Below the pieces are notes generated by a model, which saw only the letters and a program-made list of their open reading frames with translations, was not told the origin of the DNA and made no database searches. A program made the position numbers and the translations under genes. 64,000 nt of DNA from Neoceratodus forsteri (Eukaryota > Chordata > Ceratodontiformes > Ceratodontidae): contig CM057456.1 of assembly GCA_016271365.2 (NCBI GenBank), positions 1,391,547,501 to 1,391,611,500 of the forward strand, given 5' to 3'. Below are positions 1-10,479 of this stretch, piece by piece; positions within the stretch are counted from its first letter, which is position 1; the number at the start of each line of letters is the position of its first letter.

Positions 1-850
1 AAGTGGCATAGATCACTCATTGCAACAATAGTAAATGTATTACTATTTGAATAAGTTAGTCATCACAGATGCAATGAGATTGTCTTTATCAGGTACAACA
101 TACTCAGTAAGTGCCTACAGTAAAATCTATCCTATATACATCTCCGATACAGGTATGTCATTTTTGGCTCAGTAGTGCTATGATATTTAGAAGTTGCTTG
201 GCCTGATCCATGCAATTACAATGTTTCTTCAAAGAATACTTACTGCATCTTTAGTATTGAAACACACTGAAGGTCTATGTATGTACATCAGCAGTACACC
301 TTCATCAGTAAGAATGCATGTGATACTGGCAGTACGAATTTCACAGCGTTGAACAGGCAATGCTTTTCCATACGTTTACATCAGCCTCTCTATCTTCAGT
401 AAACAATTCCAATAAATGTACTACTATGTAAATCACATACTAAATGTAACACTACTTTTATCTTGAGCATGCTAGTGTCTTGTAGTTAATTTATGTGCTT
501 CTCTTAATTAATGTATACTCACTAGTGTTAAAACCTTTCTACAACTGTCATCATGCACCTTCAGCATTTATATTGACTAACGGCACAGTACCAGTTGTGG
601 TGTGGTGTGGGGCATCGGTAGGTAAGGCCATGCAACTACTAAGTGTGGTACGTTGTGTGCAGCTGCAATCAGGGATGTGTACGTTTGGTGTACATGGCCT
701 CAGTTTTGCTGTTGATCTCCACAGCATGCAGTACCCAGTACCTGGTGGGTGGGGATGTCTCGTAGTACATTTAGACAATTGTTTATTTCTGTCACCTGCT
801 GCTGGATGTCTGTCATTGGTTGTGTTGACTTGGTCCTCCCCATACTTGAA
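1..850. other. Unassigned AT-rich sequence, probable intron
   Basis: I see no conserved coding frame, terminal repeat or tRNA-like box here. The long open frame that starts near 495 runs on into simple repeats and has no protein-like composition, so I treat it as chance. By position it would lie in an upstream intron of the dynein gene. Confidence 0.5.
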
Positions 851-852
851 TC

Positions 853-882
853 TGTGTGTGTGTGTGTGTGTGTGTGTGTCTG
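853..882. repeat. (TG)n microsatellite
   Basis: An uninterrupted run of about 14 TG units, with a single C near its end. Confidence 0.9.
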
Positions 883-1005
883 TGGTGCTGGGGGGTGATT
901 CGGAGTTAAGTTTTCAACCCAACAGCGTACCCTCACTTTTGTCGCTGTGGAACAACCTAACTAATGCATTAAACAGAGTTTTTGCCTCTAATATATGTAT
1001 ATACA

Positions 1006-1019
1006 TGTGTGTGTGTGTG

Positions 1020-1063
<44 letters not shown>

Positions 1064-1090
1064 ATATATATATGTATATATATGTATGTA

Positions 1091-1172
<82 letters not shown>
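1006..1172. repeat. Compound (TG)n/(TA)n microsatellite
   Basis: Alternating TG and TA blocks, ending in a pure TA run of about 60 nt. Such TA runs are self-complementary and length-unstable. They create several artificial open frames of Ile-Tyr and His-Thr repeats on both strands, which are not genes. Confidence 0.95.
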
Positions 1173-1178
<6 letters not shown>

Positions 1179-1195
1179 CACATATTTTATATGTA

Positions 1196-1530
1196 TAGGC
1201 TCATTAGTTTACACACTTGCTTCTGGGAAAGGAAGCTCAGAAGGTCATGGGTCCTAGGGCCACACTAAGAACTTAAGCTAATGCCCAGTGCTAACACTGT
1301 AGTTTTGGTACTTCGCGGGGGTGGGGGGGTGATCCATTGTTGAGGTGCCATTCTTAGGATGAAACAGGAAAAACAAGGTCTTCTCTACCCATCTCTAGTT
1401 CCTATTCAGATGGAACTTAGAGATACCATGACACTTACCATATGAGTAGATTTTTCCCAGTGTCCTGGACAACATTCCCTGCCAGTAAAACCGGTCCGAG
1501 TCACCCCGTCCTCAGGACACACCTAGAAAC
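1196..1530 (+). mobile_element. tRNA-headed SINE, diverged
   Basis: The first 70 bases look like an RNA polymerase III head: an A-box-like TAGTTTACACACTTG and, about 40 bases on, a B-box-like GGTCATGGGTCC. The later segment (1,455-1,480), with CCCAGTGTCCTGGACAAC, resembles the central part of widespread fish and lower-vertebrate SINEs. The 3' end is not clear; an A-rich tail may lie at 1,565-1,600. Confidence 0.55.
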
Positions 1531-1914
1531 AATCAATCACAGATCAGTGTGCCTTTCCAGGTGAAAAAAAATTACAGATAAACTAGAAAAAAAAACTGAG
1601 TGAAAAATCACCTGCATCTTCCACAGGGCCATAGTCCCACACTTTGTCAAATGATAACATACAGTTGTTATAATATTTTGTAAATAAAAGTTTAGAAATG
1701 TATATGTTTTGCATCTTCTGTTGTTTTATTTATGTAAATTAACTAAAAATGTCAGAAAAAGGTTGTGGGTTTCCTTGACTGAATATTATTAGGTGTCTTC
1801 TGCATACTTGACACCAGTTGTTTAGGAAATTGTCACTTTTTTTTTATTTGGTATACTTTTCCTTGTGGTCCGCCTTTTCAGCTTAGCCCCCACCAACCCA
1901 GAAATTGTCATGTT

Positions 1915-2090
1915 TAACAACTTGGATTCAAGTCACTATCCAGTTAGGCAGACTTCCACAGAGCATGTTCAGTCACCAGAACAGTCATCAAACTTTACTT
2001 CTCCCACCACCCAAACATGTGCCCCCCCCCCACCCTTGCACTCGGATATTTTCTTCTGTGGAAGGAACTGGTCTTCTTCTTCTCAGCTCC
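1915..2090 (+). repeat. Left inverted terminal repeat of DIRS F
   Basis: Read left to right this aligns with the reverse complement of 13,640-13,862. Shared blocks include GTCATCAAACTTTACTTCTCC against GTCTTCAAGCTTGACTCCTCC, then a match around CCACCCAAACATGTG. Divergence is high, in keeping with an old copy. Confidence 0.6.
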
Positions 2091-2199
2091 TGCTAGTGTA
2101 TTGGGATTCTACTTATTTTCCAACAAATTTGCAATAATGTTTTAAGTTTGCATCAGCTCATCCTGCTTGCTTTGTCTCTGACACACTGCTACATCAGTG

Positions 2200-2540
2200 T
2201 TCAGAATAGGATTGATGAGAAAGCCAGGATTTAAGAGGTATGGGTGTACAGGCTACCATGTCCATCACAGATGGCTGTGATGCCTGCACGCAATGCCTTG
2301 GCATTGCCCTTGATGTGAAAGATTGCCAGTGGTACCAAGCTATGCACCTGCAGGTGCTTGATGAGCAGCTGCTGGTGTTGCAGGGCAAGCCTTCCGTACG
2401 TGACCCATCAATGGCTGCAGGGTTAGCAGCACATTTACAAGGCCAAATGGCAGACTCTCAGGCCTGGAAGGGTGTTCAAGTCCTGGACTTGATTAGGGTG
2501 GAAGAGGAGCATGCAGTGGATCTTTCTACTCCTTGTGAAG
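2200..2540 (+). pseudogene. DIRS F gag N-terminal fragment
   Basis: An open frame from 2,240 carries CDACTQCLGIALDVKDC followed by VLDEQLLVLQGKPS. This is the Cys-rich head of the DIRS gag in this window, which in other copies reads C-x2-C...CLG-x-E-H...C-x2-C, then a helical LED/LDD stretch and a G(R/K)PE block. The 40 bases before it align with the same place in element E (about 49,050). Gag would be the nucleocapsid-like protein. The frame stops being gag-like near 2,540, where an L2-like LINE has landed. Confidence 0.6.
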
Positions 2541-2561
2541 AGGAGAGGAAGGACAGCCATT

Positions 2562-3195
2562 CTAAAGCACAGATTGAGTTCCCCTGTGTAAGTACGAAGA
2601 GAACCAAGTGATTGCATTAGTAGAGAAACCATGAGAAGATAGCCAAGCCAAAAGCAGTTGATGATTGATCACATCAAAAGCTGTAGACAAGTCAATAAAA
2701 ACAGTACCAACGAGATATCCCTTGCCCAAAGCACTGGAGACAGAATCATGAAAATGAGTCAGTGCTTTTTGAGTAGAGTGATTGGGTCTGAAGCCCAACT
2801 GAAATTTAGAAAGAACCTGATAAGTGGCCAGGTAGTAAGAAATCTGACAAAGTACAAATTTTTCCATGAGTTTGGAAATAACAGGGAGCAAGGAAATTGG
2901 GTGATAATTCTCTGCCAAAGCTTTGTCCACACCTTTATGCAGGGGGACAACTACAGAATGTTTCCATGCTGAGGGGAAAGTTTGGATAGTGTGGAATAAA
3001 TTAATAAATATGAGTTAAGAGAGGGGCAAAAATGTCAGCACAAGATTTAAGTAGAAAGTTGTCTAGATTATCGATTCCCTTGGCAGTGTCCTCTCTCAGT
3101 GAAAATAACGAATTAAAAAATGATTCAGATTTAATGTACCTAAAGTAAAATATAGGTCTTGAGAGAGGAGGCATTGCCAAGGAATCAAAAGACAA
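2562..3195 (-). pseudogene. LINE 1 reverse transcriptase, N-terminal half
   Basis: Two frames cover the fingers and first palm part of an RT. The first (3,195-3,001) has GIDNLDNFLLKSCADIFAPL. The second (2,930-2,562) has ENYHPISLLPVISKLMEKF, FRPNHSTQKALTHF and FIDLSTAFDVINH. The last contains the first catalytic Asp of the palm, in the ..LSTAFD context. The second catalytic block (Y/FxDD) is absent because the copy stops at about 2,545. It could not make an active enzyme. Confidence 0.8.
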
Positions 3196-3226
3196 TCCAA
3201 TAGTAGATGAACCAGCTTTTTTTTTT

Positions 3227-3790
3227 GTATTATCTTTTTACCTCCTATGACGCTCTGGTATCCGCCTCTCCTTCGGGCCCTCCTGGCATCTCCACACCCC
3301 TGCCATCCTCTTCCCGAGCACTTCCCTCATACCATATATCACAGCCAGCCCTCCGAGTTGTCCCAGATTAACCCTATCTCCGGGCGGGTCCCCCCCCTCC
3401 AAGGGGGAAGGCACGGGGGCAAGGGGGAACCCCAGCACCCCATATTTTCTACTGACTCGGGTGCTGCTGTGGGAGGAGCAGGCTCCCTGGAGGTTCCAGA
3501 GGGGTGGAGAATTTGAGGCCATCATCCGCCAGGTGACGGGTTGTCTTCCGCTTCCCTGGTTGTCCCCTCCCGCGCCATCAGAGCAGGCGGCCCCCGTCTC
3601 CACCGGGGCCACTACAGGAACGGGGCTTCCTAATTCGACCCACCCCAGGAGAGGAGAGCAGTCCTTCAGACACTCAATCCTCCTTCCCCAGCCAGCCCCG
3701 ATGACCCAAGTCTGTTCCTGAACCCGGGTCACCGACGTGGCCCGAGGTGTGGTGTCCAGCACCTCTGCCCTCTGCACCACGAGGCTGGCA
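3227..3790 (-). mobile_element. SINE family 1, copy a, in LINE 1
   Basis: A 564-bp SINE flanked by a perfect 13-bp target duplication, AACCAGCTTTTTT, at 3,210-3,222 and 3,791-3,803. The head is at the right end, so it reads on the minus strand. That strand begins GCCAGCCTCGTGGTGCAGAG and has a B-box-like GGGTTCAGG about 70 nt in. The tail is A-rich (GGTAAAAAGATAATAC then As). Head and first part of the body match the copies at 36.9 kb and 61.7 kb. It interrupts the LINE 1 reading between RT and endonuclease, so it came after LINE 1. Its long GC-rich open frames on both strands are not genes. Confidence 0.8.
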
Positions 3791-4628
3791 AACCAGCTTT
3801 TTTAATAGCAAAGCAGGAGCCTCAGAAAAGAATGCATTAGAGGTATGCCACAAATACGTTGTTTAGAGTATACAGTGGCGCCAGCATAATATACATTTGT
3901 GGTGGAGGATGCAGAAGGTACCCTCCAAACGGAATCAACCATATGCCAAAATTTCTTAAGATTATTTCTCGCATCAGCTAAACTGGTTTTGTAAAAAGAA
4001 AATTTGGATTTCCTGATAATAGTAACACAATAATTACAAAATATACAAAACATATGCTGGGCCTCTGGAGTATATCATTTCTTGGCCCTTTGATAGAGTT
4101 TATCTTGGGACTTCAACTGGGAGATGATAAAAGGAGTCACCCAGGGGATATGTTTGGATTTAATTCTCTTTTCTAAAAAAGGGACATGTTGATTAAAAAG
4201 ATTAAACTGATGAAATAAATAATCCCAGGCAGCATCCACATTAAAAATAAAAAACAGTTCCCCCCCCCCCAGTTAATCTTAAACAGGCCAAAACGAAGAG
4301 CTTCCAGACTGAAGTACCTAGAACAACGAAACTTGATAGTGTTGGGAGTAAATTTAGGAGGAGAAAGAGTAATCGTGCAGTAAGTAAGAGCATGATCACT
4401 AAATAAATTTCCCTGACAACCAGAAGAGCTAACTGGGAGATTAGAGGAAACAAAAATCAAATCTACAGCAGTAAAGACGCTTCTAGCTGAATCATAACAT
4501 GTGGTGTCTTTAATTGGTTCAGGCCGAGGGACAAGGGAAGACTTTAGTCTGAGTCCTCTGCTAGAAGGCCAGTTTGCATTAACCCAAGAGAATAAATCAG
4601 TGAGTACAAATGTGAGAATTTGGTTGTT

Positions 4629-5130
4629 TTAAGTTTGGGGGGGGGGAATAAATGCTGCCAGCAGAGATCTCCCTTCCTGATCACTTAAAGAAACAAACAC
4701 AGCATTAATCAAATAGTCCATACTGTTAGTTTTAACAAAAGAGCACGGAATGGAGGAGGGGATAAATAAAGCAGAACCACCCCCATGTCTGTTCCTATCG
4801 GGCCAGAAAACTGTAATTTGGGAGATTAATGCCAGAGCCAAGGATGGAGAAATCCAACCAAGTCTCAGTTGCAGCAAGTACAGAAGGGTGTGAGGAGAAA
4901 GACCAGATTAGCAGTAAATCTCTTTTATGGAGGAAGCTGTAAACATCGGAATGAAATAAATTTAGGTTATGAAGGGAAGGACCAGGGTTAGTTTCCATGT
5001 GGTCTGCAGCTAGCAGTAGGGAATGGATAAACCAAAAATGAGTAACAAAAGAAGGAGGGGGGGTACTTGGAATTTCTTTTTGATCGACGTAGCAATCGAG
5101 GGCAGTGTGAAAAAAATGCTGAGTGAACAA
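4629..5130 (-). pseudogene. LINE 1 APE endonuclease with 2A-like motif
   Basis: The frame from 5,130 to 4,795 ends its leader with DHMETNPGP (4,978-5,004), close to the 2A ribosome-skipping consensus D-(V/I)-E-x-N-P-G-P. The endonuclease start follows: VLAATETWLDFSI, the (T/S)ETWL block of APE nucleases. A frame at 4,877-4,629 continues with VFWPDRNRHGGGSALFI, the next APE block (R..GGGVALF). 2A-like sequences upstream of APE domains are known from several CR1/L2/Rex-type LINEs. The domain is broken by a frameshift between the two frames. Confidence 0.75.
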
Positions 5131-5689
5131 AATTTAATGGCTCTCAAAGCAGAATGATTCAGGTAGGCCACGGAGGGAATATCTGACCAGAGAATGGGAA
5201 AGGTAAAAACATCCTGGAGCCTACTCTGATGAGTCTTAGCAAAAGAGGTAAAGGATACTGGGGTGAAACCAAAAGAAATAATACAATAATAAAAGAACCT
5301 CATCTGTAAAACAGAGGGGCATGAGGATTGACGTTCCATCTTGAGATAACTGCCTATGTGAGTACTGAGATAACGAGGGAAATAAAAATTGTGACTCTTG
5401 ATTGGTAAATGACTCATAAATGCAAAAGAATCAAAACAGGGCAATATAACATTTAAAATTCACAGGAAAAATAAAACCCTAATAAATGATGTCGATAATA
5501 TGCAAATGTAGATTAGTGATTTAAAACCCCAAAAAAGCAAGACGCAAATGGATAACAGTCTTTAATAGAGGGACATTAGAAGAAGGGGAGGAGTAATCCC
5601 CCCCCCCCCGGACAAGATTCCAAAATGGTTTGAACTGGTATCCCACTAGCTGCTACCAAGTAGGAAACCAGATTTATAAGTGAACCTTG

Positions 5690-6000
5690 TAGCCACTAAG
5701 AATCTTAGAACAGTGAATGAATTGTAATACAAATAGCAACCACAGGGTGAACTTTGTGGCCACTAGTAGTCAAAAAATAGAGGATGAATTGTAGTCACCC
5801 TGGTTCTCACCCAGGAAATGTGTAAATTGTCTTATCCTGCAACCCAACTTACTGTCACTAAGTGCAAAACAGGGTTAAGCATAATTAAATAGAGGATGAA
5901 TTGTAGTCACTCTGGTTCTCACCAAGGAAATGTGTAAAGGGGTTTGTCCTGCAACCTTATTTACTGCCACTGAGTAGGGAACAGGATTACATGTGAAAAG
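5690..6000. repeat. Tandem repeat, about 112-bp period
   Basis: The block ATAGAGGATGAATTGTAGTCAC, then GGTTCTCACC and AGGAAATGTGTAAA, occurs at 5,777 and again at 5,889, and a decayed third unit starts near 5,700. It lies just upstream, on the minus strand, of the LINE 1 endonuclease, where some LINEs carry tandem promoter units; whether it belongs to LINE 1 is inference. Confidence 0.6.
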
Positions 6001-6336
6001 CAACTGCAGTCATAAAAAGTTCAAACCAAGCAGAATTTCAACATACAACCTCTATAAGCCCAGTAAATGTTAAGTATAGATTGTCATAAAAATCAGTGTT
6101 TTGTAGAACAAAGACCGAATTTTATAAGACCTGTATTGGATTTTCAACTATTTGCATGTAAACACTTTAAAAATTACCTTCGTGGGAGCACAGGTTTGGT
6201 TCACCTGAAAAACAAATTGTCAATGATAGGACTCTTAAGTAGATTCCAGGCAGCCGTATAACATGTTTAAAATTTAAATCAGTGCTGGTTAACATTAAAA
6301 TTTTTCCACTCCAAGTGGCACTTGTGCCACTGAGGC
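6001..6336. other. Unassigned AT-rich stretch between LINE 1 and triple repeat
   Basis: I recognise nothing here. It could be the 5' leader of LINE 1 or leftover DIRS F sequence. No frame of more than about 65 codons shows similarity to either. Confidence 0.4.
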
Positions 6337-6910
6337 TCAGGCTTTTAAACAGTCCCACCCCCTAATGACAAGACCTGGGTGCTGGCTCTCCTGAGACCCC
6401 TACACACCGGGACTGTCCGTAACTCAGCTGTTAGCAGTGATGATATGGCAGGAGGCAGCGAATAGTGGAAGCTGACAAAACTGCAGCCTCCTGCTCCTCT
6501 TGGGACTTCTGATACTCTGTCTGCCAATGTCTCCTGGCTTGTGGCAGTGCAGGCTTTTAAACAGTCACAGCCCCACCCCCTGATGACGTGACCTGGTTGC
6601 CAGCTCTTCTGAGCCCCCTACACACTGGGACTGTCTGTAGCTCAGCTGTTGGCAGTGATACTCTGGCAGGAGGCAGTGGATGGTGGAAGCTGGTAAAACA
6701 GCAGTCTACTTCCCCTCCTGGGACTTCTGACACTCAGGCTGCAGGTGATTCTTGGCTTGCGGGTGATGCAGGGTTTTGAACTGAGCCCCACCTTCTGATG
6801 ATGTGACCTGTCTTCCAGCTGTCCTGAACCCCCTGCACACCGGAACTGTCTGTAACTCAACTGTTGGCAGTGGTGCTGTGGCTGGAGGTAATGGATGGTG
6901 GTCAACACTC
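6337..6910. repeat. Three diverged tandem copies, about 212-220 bp
   Basis: Units start at about 6,337, 6,549 and 6,769, each with CAGGCTTTTAAACAGTC or a variant, then CCCACCCCCT(A/G)ATGA, CACACCGGGACTGTC and GGCAGGAGGCAG. The third unit is shorter. They lie inside DIRS F just before its RT, where gag should be. The units do not read as gag in any frame. Confidence 0.8.
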
Positions 6911-6944
6911 CCATTTCCTGTCACAGTGGTCCACTGTTACTTTG

Positions 6945-7860
6945 GATGAGTGGGTTCTGTAACTGGTGGGTACAGGGTAGTCTATGGAATTAGAGTCCTT
7001 ACCCCCTCTTAATCCTGAGCACTTTTGGAGGACGTAATTTCATCAGTCTCAGCCCACATTAATGAGTAAGGTCCATCAGCTCTTTGAGCAGCATACGATG
7101 AAGCCTGTCTCTGAAAAATTAGCTTAGCAGATGTTTGCATCATAGTACTTTCTGGTAACCAAGCAGATGGGGGCTGGTGCCTCATTCTAGACCTGTGAAT
7201 CCTGAACCAGTTCATTCACTGTCGGAGTTTTGCATGGTAACACTGAGTCAGATCAATTAAGCCTCTTGAGCAAAAAGCTTGGTCTTACTTCCTGGACGAC
7301 TAGGATGCATACTCATCCATTCATACCACAAATGGACACCACTTTCAGGTGGATGTTACCCAATACCAGTTCAGAATCATGCTTTTCAGCCTGTCATCAG
7401 AATTTAGGGCATTCTCCAAGTGTTTGGCAGTGACAGACTTCCTCAGGTGCAGAGAGGCTAAGGTTTTTCCTTACCTTGACAACTGGCTCATCATGTGCAT
7501 CTTGGTGTGTGACATAGAGCGATTCAGTGACCTGGTTATCCAAACATTCCAGGACCTCAGTCTATTAGTCAGCCTAACCAAGTCCAAGCTTATCTCACAG
7601 CAGGTGATTTTGTTCATTGGAGCAGAGCTTGACTCCATGTTGGAGCATGTCAGTCTTGGACGGTGGGGAGTAACTATCCTTCTTTGCCTGATCATTTTGG
7701 ATTGGGCTGTCTTGCTCGACCAAGGATTTCCTCTGGTTTCTGGACATCATGGCCTCTAACTTGGCCATAGTATGATGGACCCAGTGGCTCATGAGAACCA
7801 TCTAGTGGGGTCTGGGGCACCTGTGGTCCCAATCACGCTCCAGACCCTAGTGGTAGCATG
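6945..7860 (+). pseudogene. DIRS F reverse transcriptase
   Basis: The reading continues over several frames. It starts with the region matching the element E RT leader (about 6,960), then FLVTKQMGAGA (about 7,150), then from 7,349 QYQFRIMLFSLSSEFRAFSKCLAV and FPYLDNWLI. The last is the catalytic YLDDWL block of DIRS RTs with the second Asp changed to Asn (about 7,470-7,487). It is followed by LLVSLTKSKL and FIGAELDS, both present in copies B, C and D. Stops and at least two frameshifts interrupt it. Confidence 0.75.
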
Positions 7861-7916
7861 TGATAAGGGTGAGTTAAATTGAGCCATTCAATTTGAGTGA
7901 CTCAGTTTGACCACCC

Positions 7917-8357
7917 ATAGGAATAGCAAGGTGGAAAATGTAGCAAGAAGTCAAGTATAGTGAGTGTAGCAGTGCGCTACACCCACTATAGCAGGCTATG
8001 GGTCTGTGTTCAGCCAAGCAGCGCCGAGCTGGCCGTTTGGGGTAGTGGCTTGAGTCACTGCCAGTGGAGCGGGTGGATCTGGGTTCGGGTCCAGCTATGG
8101 AAGAAATTTGTTTTTGATTTTGTTCTTTCCCCTATGTCCACTCCCCCTGGAGTTGGTTATTTTTAAATTTGGGGATGCGGGGGGCTTGCCCCCCACATAA
8201 ATGTTTATTTTTTATTGCTGCAGTTGAGAATTACCATGACCGTTGCTATTGCAGCGGTAGCTGTTACTGGTTGCCTTTTTTATGTCAGGTGTTTTCTTCA
8301 GTGTACGTGGTCAGCGCTGTATAAAACTTGCCTTTAATCACATAACCCCCCCCCCAG
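7917..8357 (+). mobile_element. SINE family 2 (tRNA-headed), copy a, in DIRS F
   Basis: DIRS F RNase H sequence stops near 7,916 and resumes at 8,358, by comparison with element E. The insert contains a tRNA-like head at about 8,022-8,092: GAGCTGGCCGTTTGGGGTAGTGG (A box) and GGGTTCGGGTCC (B box). Downstream is a tail block, GGGGCTTGCCCCCCACATAAA. Head and tail are shared with the copies at 48.4 kb and 51.0 kb. Before the head lies a near-perfect hairpin, TATAGTGAGTGTAGC against GCTACACCCACTATA (7,956-7,990). The insert may be more than one element. Confidence 0.65.
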
Positions 8358-8636
8358 TCAGCTAGTGCAAGTGACCCAGTATGTGCTGAACACCATCCAT
8401 TGTTGGTTGTCCCCAGCAAACATTTGGAGGGTATCCCAATTGTCTGAGGACAGAGGTCTTGCTATTGGGCTGGGTGCACATTTGCTGGATTGCAGAGTGA
8501 ATGGATTCCATTTGCCAAGCAAAATTTGGTTAAGCATCAACCTGTTGGAACTCTGTGCACCTGGTGCTAGTTAAGTTAGCTCCTTTGGTCAGGGATAGAG
8601 TTGTCCAGGTCAGCACAGACAACAAAACGGTATGGG
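8358..8636 (+). pseudogene. DIRS F RNase H fragment
   Basis: The open frame 8,365-8,574 reads VTQYVLNTIHCWLSPANIW then LAIGLGAHLLDCRVNGFH and INLLELCAPGAS. It aligns with the RNase H start of copies B and D (VTQKMWDAL, then LMGWGA, then LLEFRAV). The first catalytic Asp (TTDAS in B) is lost. The following bases GTCCAGGTCAGCACAGACAAC match the VQVQxDN block of the other copies. Confidence 0.7.
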
Positions 8637-8800
8637 AATTCAAGAATACATGGGATAGACATAAGAGTACTCTCACACTAGGAAAGAGGGGGTAAACCAC
8701 AGATCAACTAGGATCTGCAGTATTGCATTAGGTAAGGAAAAGGGTCTGAGCAGGTGGGTCACAGGGTCCTTTTCTGCTGTCACCTTCTAAGTTTCTGTGA
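8637..8800 (+). mobile_element. CR1-type LINE 3' end fragment
   Basis: GAATTCAAGAATACATGGGATAGACATAAG, then a tract ending GTTTCTGTGACC, matches the 3' ends of the CR1 copies at 34.5 kb and 52.1 kb (GAATTCAAGA.TG.ATGGGACAGACATAAG and GTTTCTGTGAC). It carries only the last codons and the 3' UTR and splits the RNase H of DIRS F. Confidence 0.7.
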
Positions 8801-8932
8801 CCCATATGCTACCTAAACAAACAGGGGGGCATGCACTCCTTTCCTTTGTATCACAAGGTGTTGGCAGATGTAATCCCTGGCTCACAACCTGCGTAGGGAC
8901 CTAGTGGTGGTCTGTGTTACGTGTGGAGGGGC

Positions 8933-9768
8933 TGTGGGATAACAGATGGACCAGACACCGAACTTAAAGTTCAACACACAATCTCTGTGTGATGTTTATT
9001 CAGAATATAGGAAATAACCTTCAGCAGTGGCATATTCCTTCTTCAGTACATCAGTTTGCAGCAACAGACTATGAATGTCCTTTCTCTGCACTTAGCCAGC
9101 ACCTACTGACAGTGATCTCTGATCTAATCACTTTTCAGTGAAAACCCCTTCATCCCTATGTGGGTCCCATTTGCTTGGGTAGTGGGGGCTCAAAACAAGC
9201 TGAAAACAAAGAACCTCAGTGCAGAATCACTGAAAAAAGGATTACCCCAAAGGGCATTGGCAACAAATCAAGTTTAAAAGAAATACAACATCATACATAC
9301 TTCCATAATGCAAAGCATCATGGGATATATGCAGATCACCATGAAATTTCAGATTTGTTCAATTTACAGCAATTTACATACATTTTAAATAGCACAACTA
9401 ACTTAATTTCTATAATAGTCACTTAGTACTTTTGACTATTATCAAAAACACCTAGTGCCATGGTATTTTCAACATTTACAGGTTTCATAAACATAAGGTA
9501 TATTATGACATAGTGCTATTACATACTAAATCTAACAAAGATAAACACAACCTGTTTTACATACTTCCCTGTACGAGGACCTGAGAGGGAAAAGGAAAAT
9601 CAAAGAGGACTTTATAGCATAGTTAAGAAAGGCAAGGGAGTGCCCATAGGTGGCCAACCTTATGGACTAGAAATTGTAAAGGATAGAATAGACTAAGAAA
9701 TAGAAGAACTGTTGCAACAGATTTAAGAAAAGGTTGGTCCTCAAGAGTGGCAGGAGCTCCCTGTCACA
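8933..9768 (-). repeat. LTR (3' LTR on minus strand)
   Basis: 836 bp. Over its first 180 bases I count about 11 differences from the partner LTR, near 6%. The right LTR also has an extra segment near 11,707-11,737 (AGGTCACAACAATAACCTCC) that this one lacks. Confidence 0.85.
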
Positions 9769-10479
9769 TATCCCCCACCTTAAGAGGGAAGCAGTTATTG
9801 CAGACTGCTTACCACCTTACTGTCCCAGAAGGGATGGAGGTTCCACCCATCCATCTCCAGAAACTGTGTCTCAGGGTCCCTATTAATGATAAACATTCCA
9901 TCATAAACATAGTGGAGATCATCATTCTTTACCCTGAGGTATTAACACATTTCTCAACAGAGACTAACGGTACCTTCTGTCTCCTTTTAGGGAAAGTCCA
10001 TCATATTTCTTAACCCAAAAAATCTGGACAGCTGTAAAGTCCAGTACCACAGAAACAATTTCTCTGGGGTGAGTAATTACCTGCTCCAACCCCACCAGAC
10101 ATGTTAGTTTTAAGCAGGGGCCCAGTCCTAGGTTCAACCCCTCTGCATAAACCCACTACGTCTCTTGATTCATTCATTCATTTCACTTGCTACTGATACA
10201 GACACCTGAGGATAGATACTTTTTTGGTGTTACCCCAGCGCAGGTTCCTATCCATTTTCCACCACCTCCTCCTTTGTAGGTTTTACATAAAAAATAAATA
10301 AATAAATAAAACACATGTACCACCTCCTTGATCTTAACATACTGTATTGTAACATTTTGGCAATATTAGCATCTTTAGCCTGTAGTATACCCCAGTCAAT
10401 ACTGTTACTAGATTTAGCTGCATCAATACAAGAGAAGTCCCTTCAGCCTCATAGGCTTCTTCTTGCTTGCTTGGAGTCT

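Larger units (their letters stand above)
2541..5600 (-). mobile_element. L2/Rex-like LINE 1, inserted in DIRS F gag
   Basis: A non-LTR retrotransposon on the minus strand with an APE-type endonuclease (about 5,130-4,630) and the N-terminal half of a reverse transcriptase (about 3,195-2,562). The RT has the ID(N/S)LDN, NYHPISLLPVISKLMEK, FIDLSTAFD and SSYL blocks of the Jockey/L2 group. The copy ends inside the RT, before the catalytic FADD block, which is odd because LINE copies are usually cut at the 5' end; a later deletion is likely. The 5' limit is uncertain and may reach 6.3 kb if the tandem repeats upstream are its 5' UTR. Confidence 0.75.

Noticed and set aside
495..1268. A 257-codon open frame with long Ile-Tyr runs.
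   Set aside because: It is made by the TG/TA microsatellites; similar frames appear on the other strand, and the part before the repeats has no protein-like blocks.
3238..3780. A 180-codon minus-strand open frame and two + frames over the same bases.
   Set aside because: The stretch is a GC-rich SINE with a target duplication on each side; the openness comes from base composition.
7960..8110. A possible tRNA gene (A and B boxes at about 8,030-8,092).
   Set aside because: No cloverleaf with a paired acceptor stem could be drawn, and the same head recurs with a shared tail at 51 kb, as expected of a SINE.
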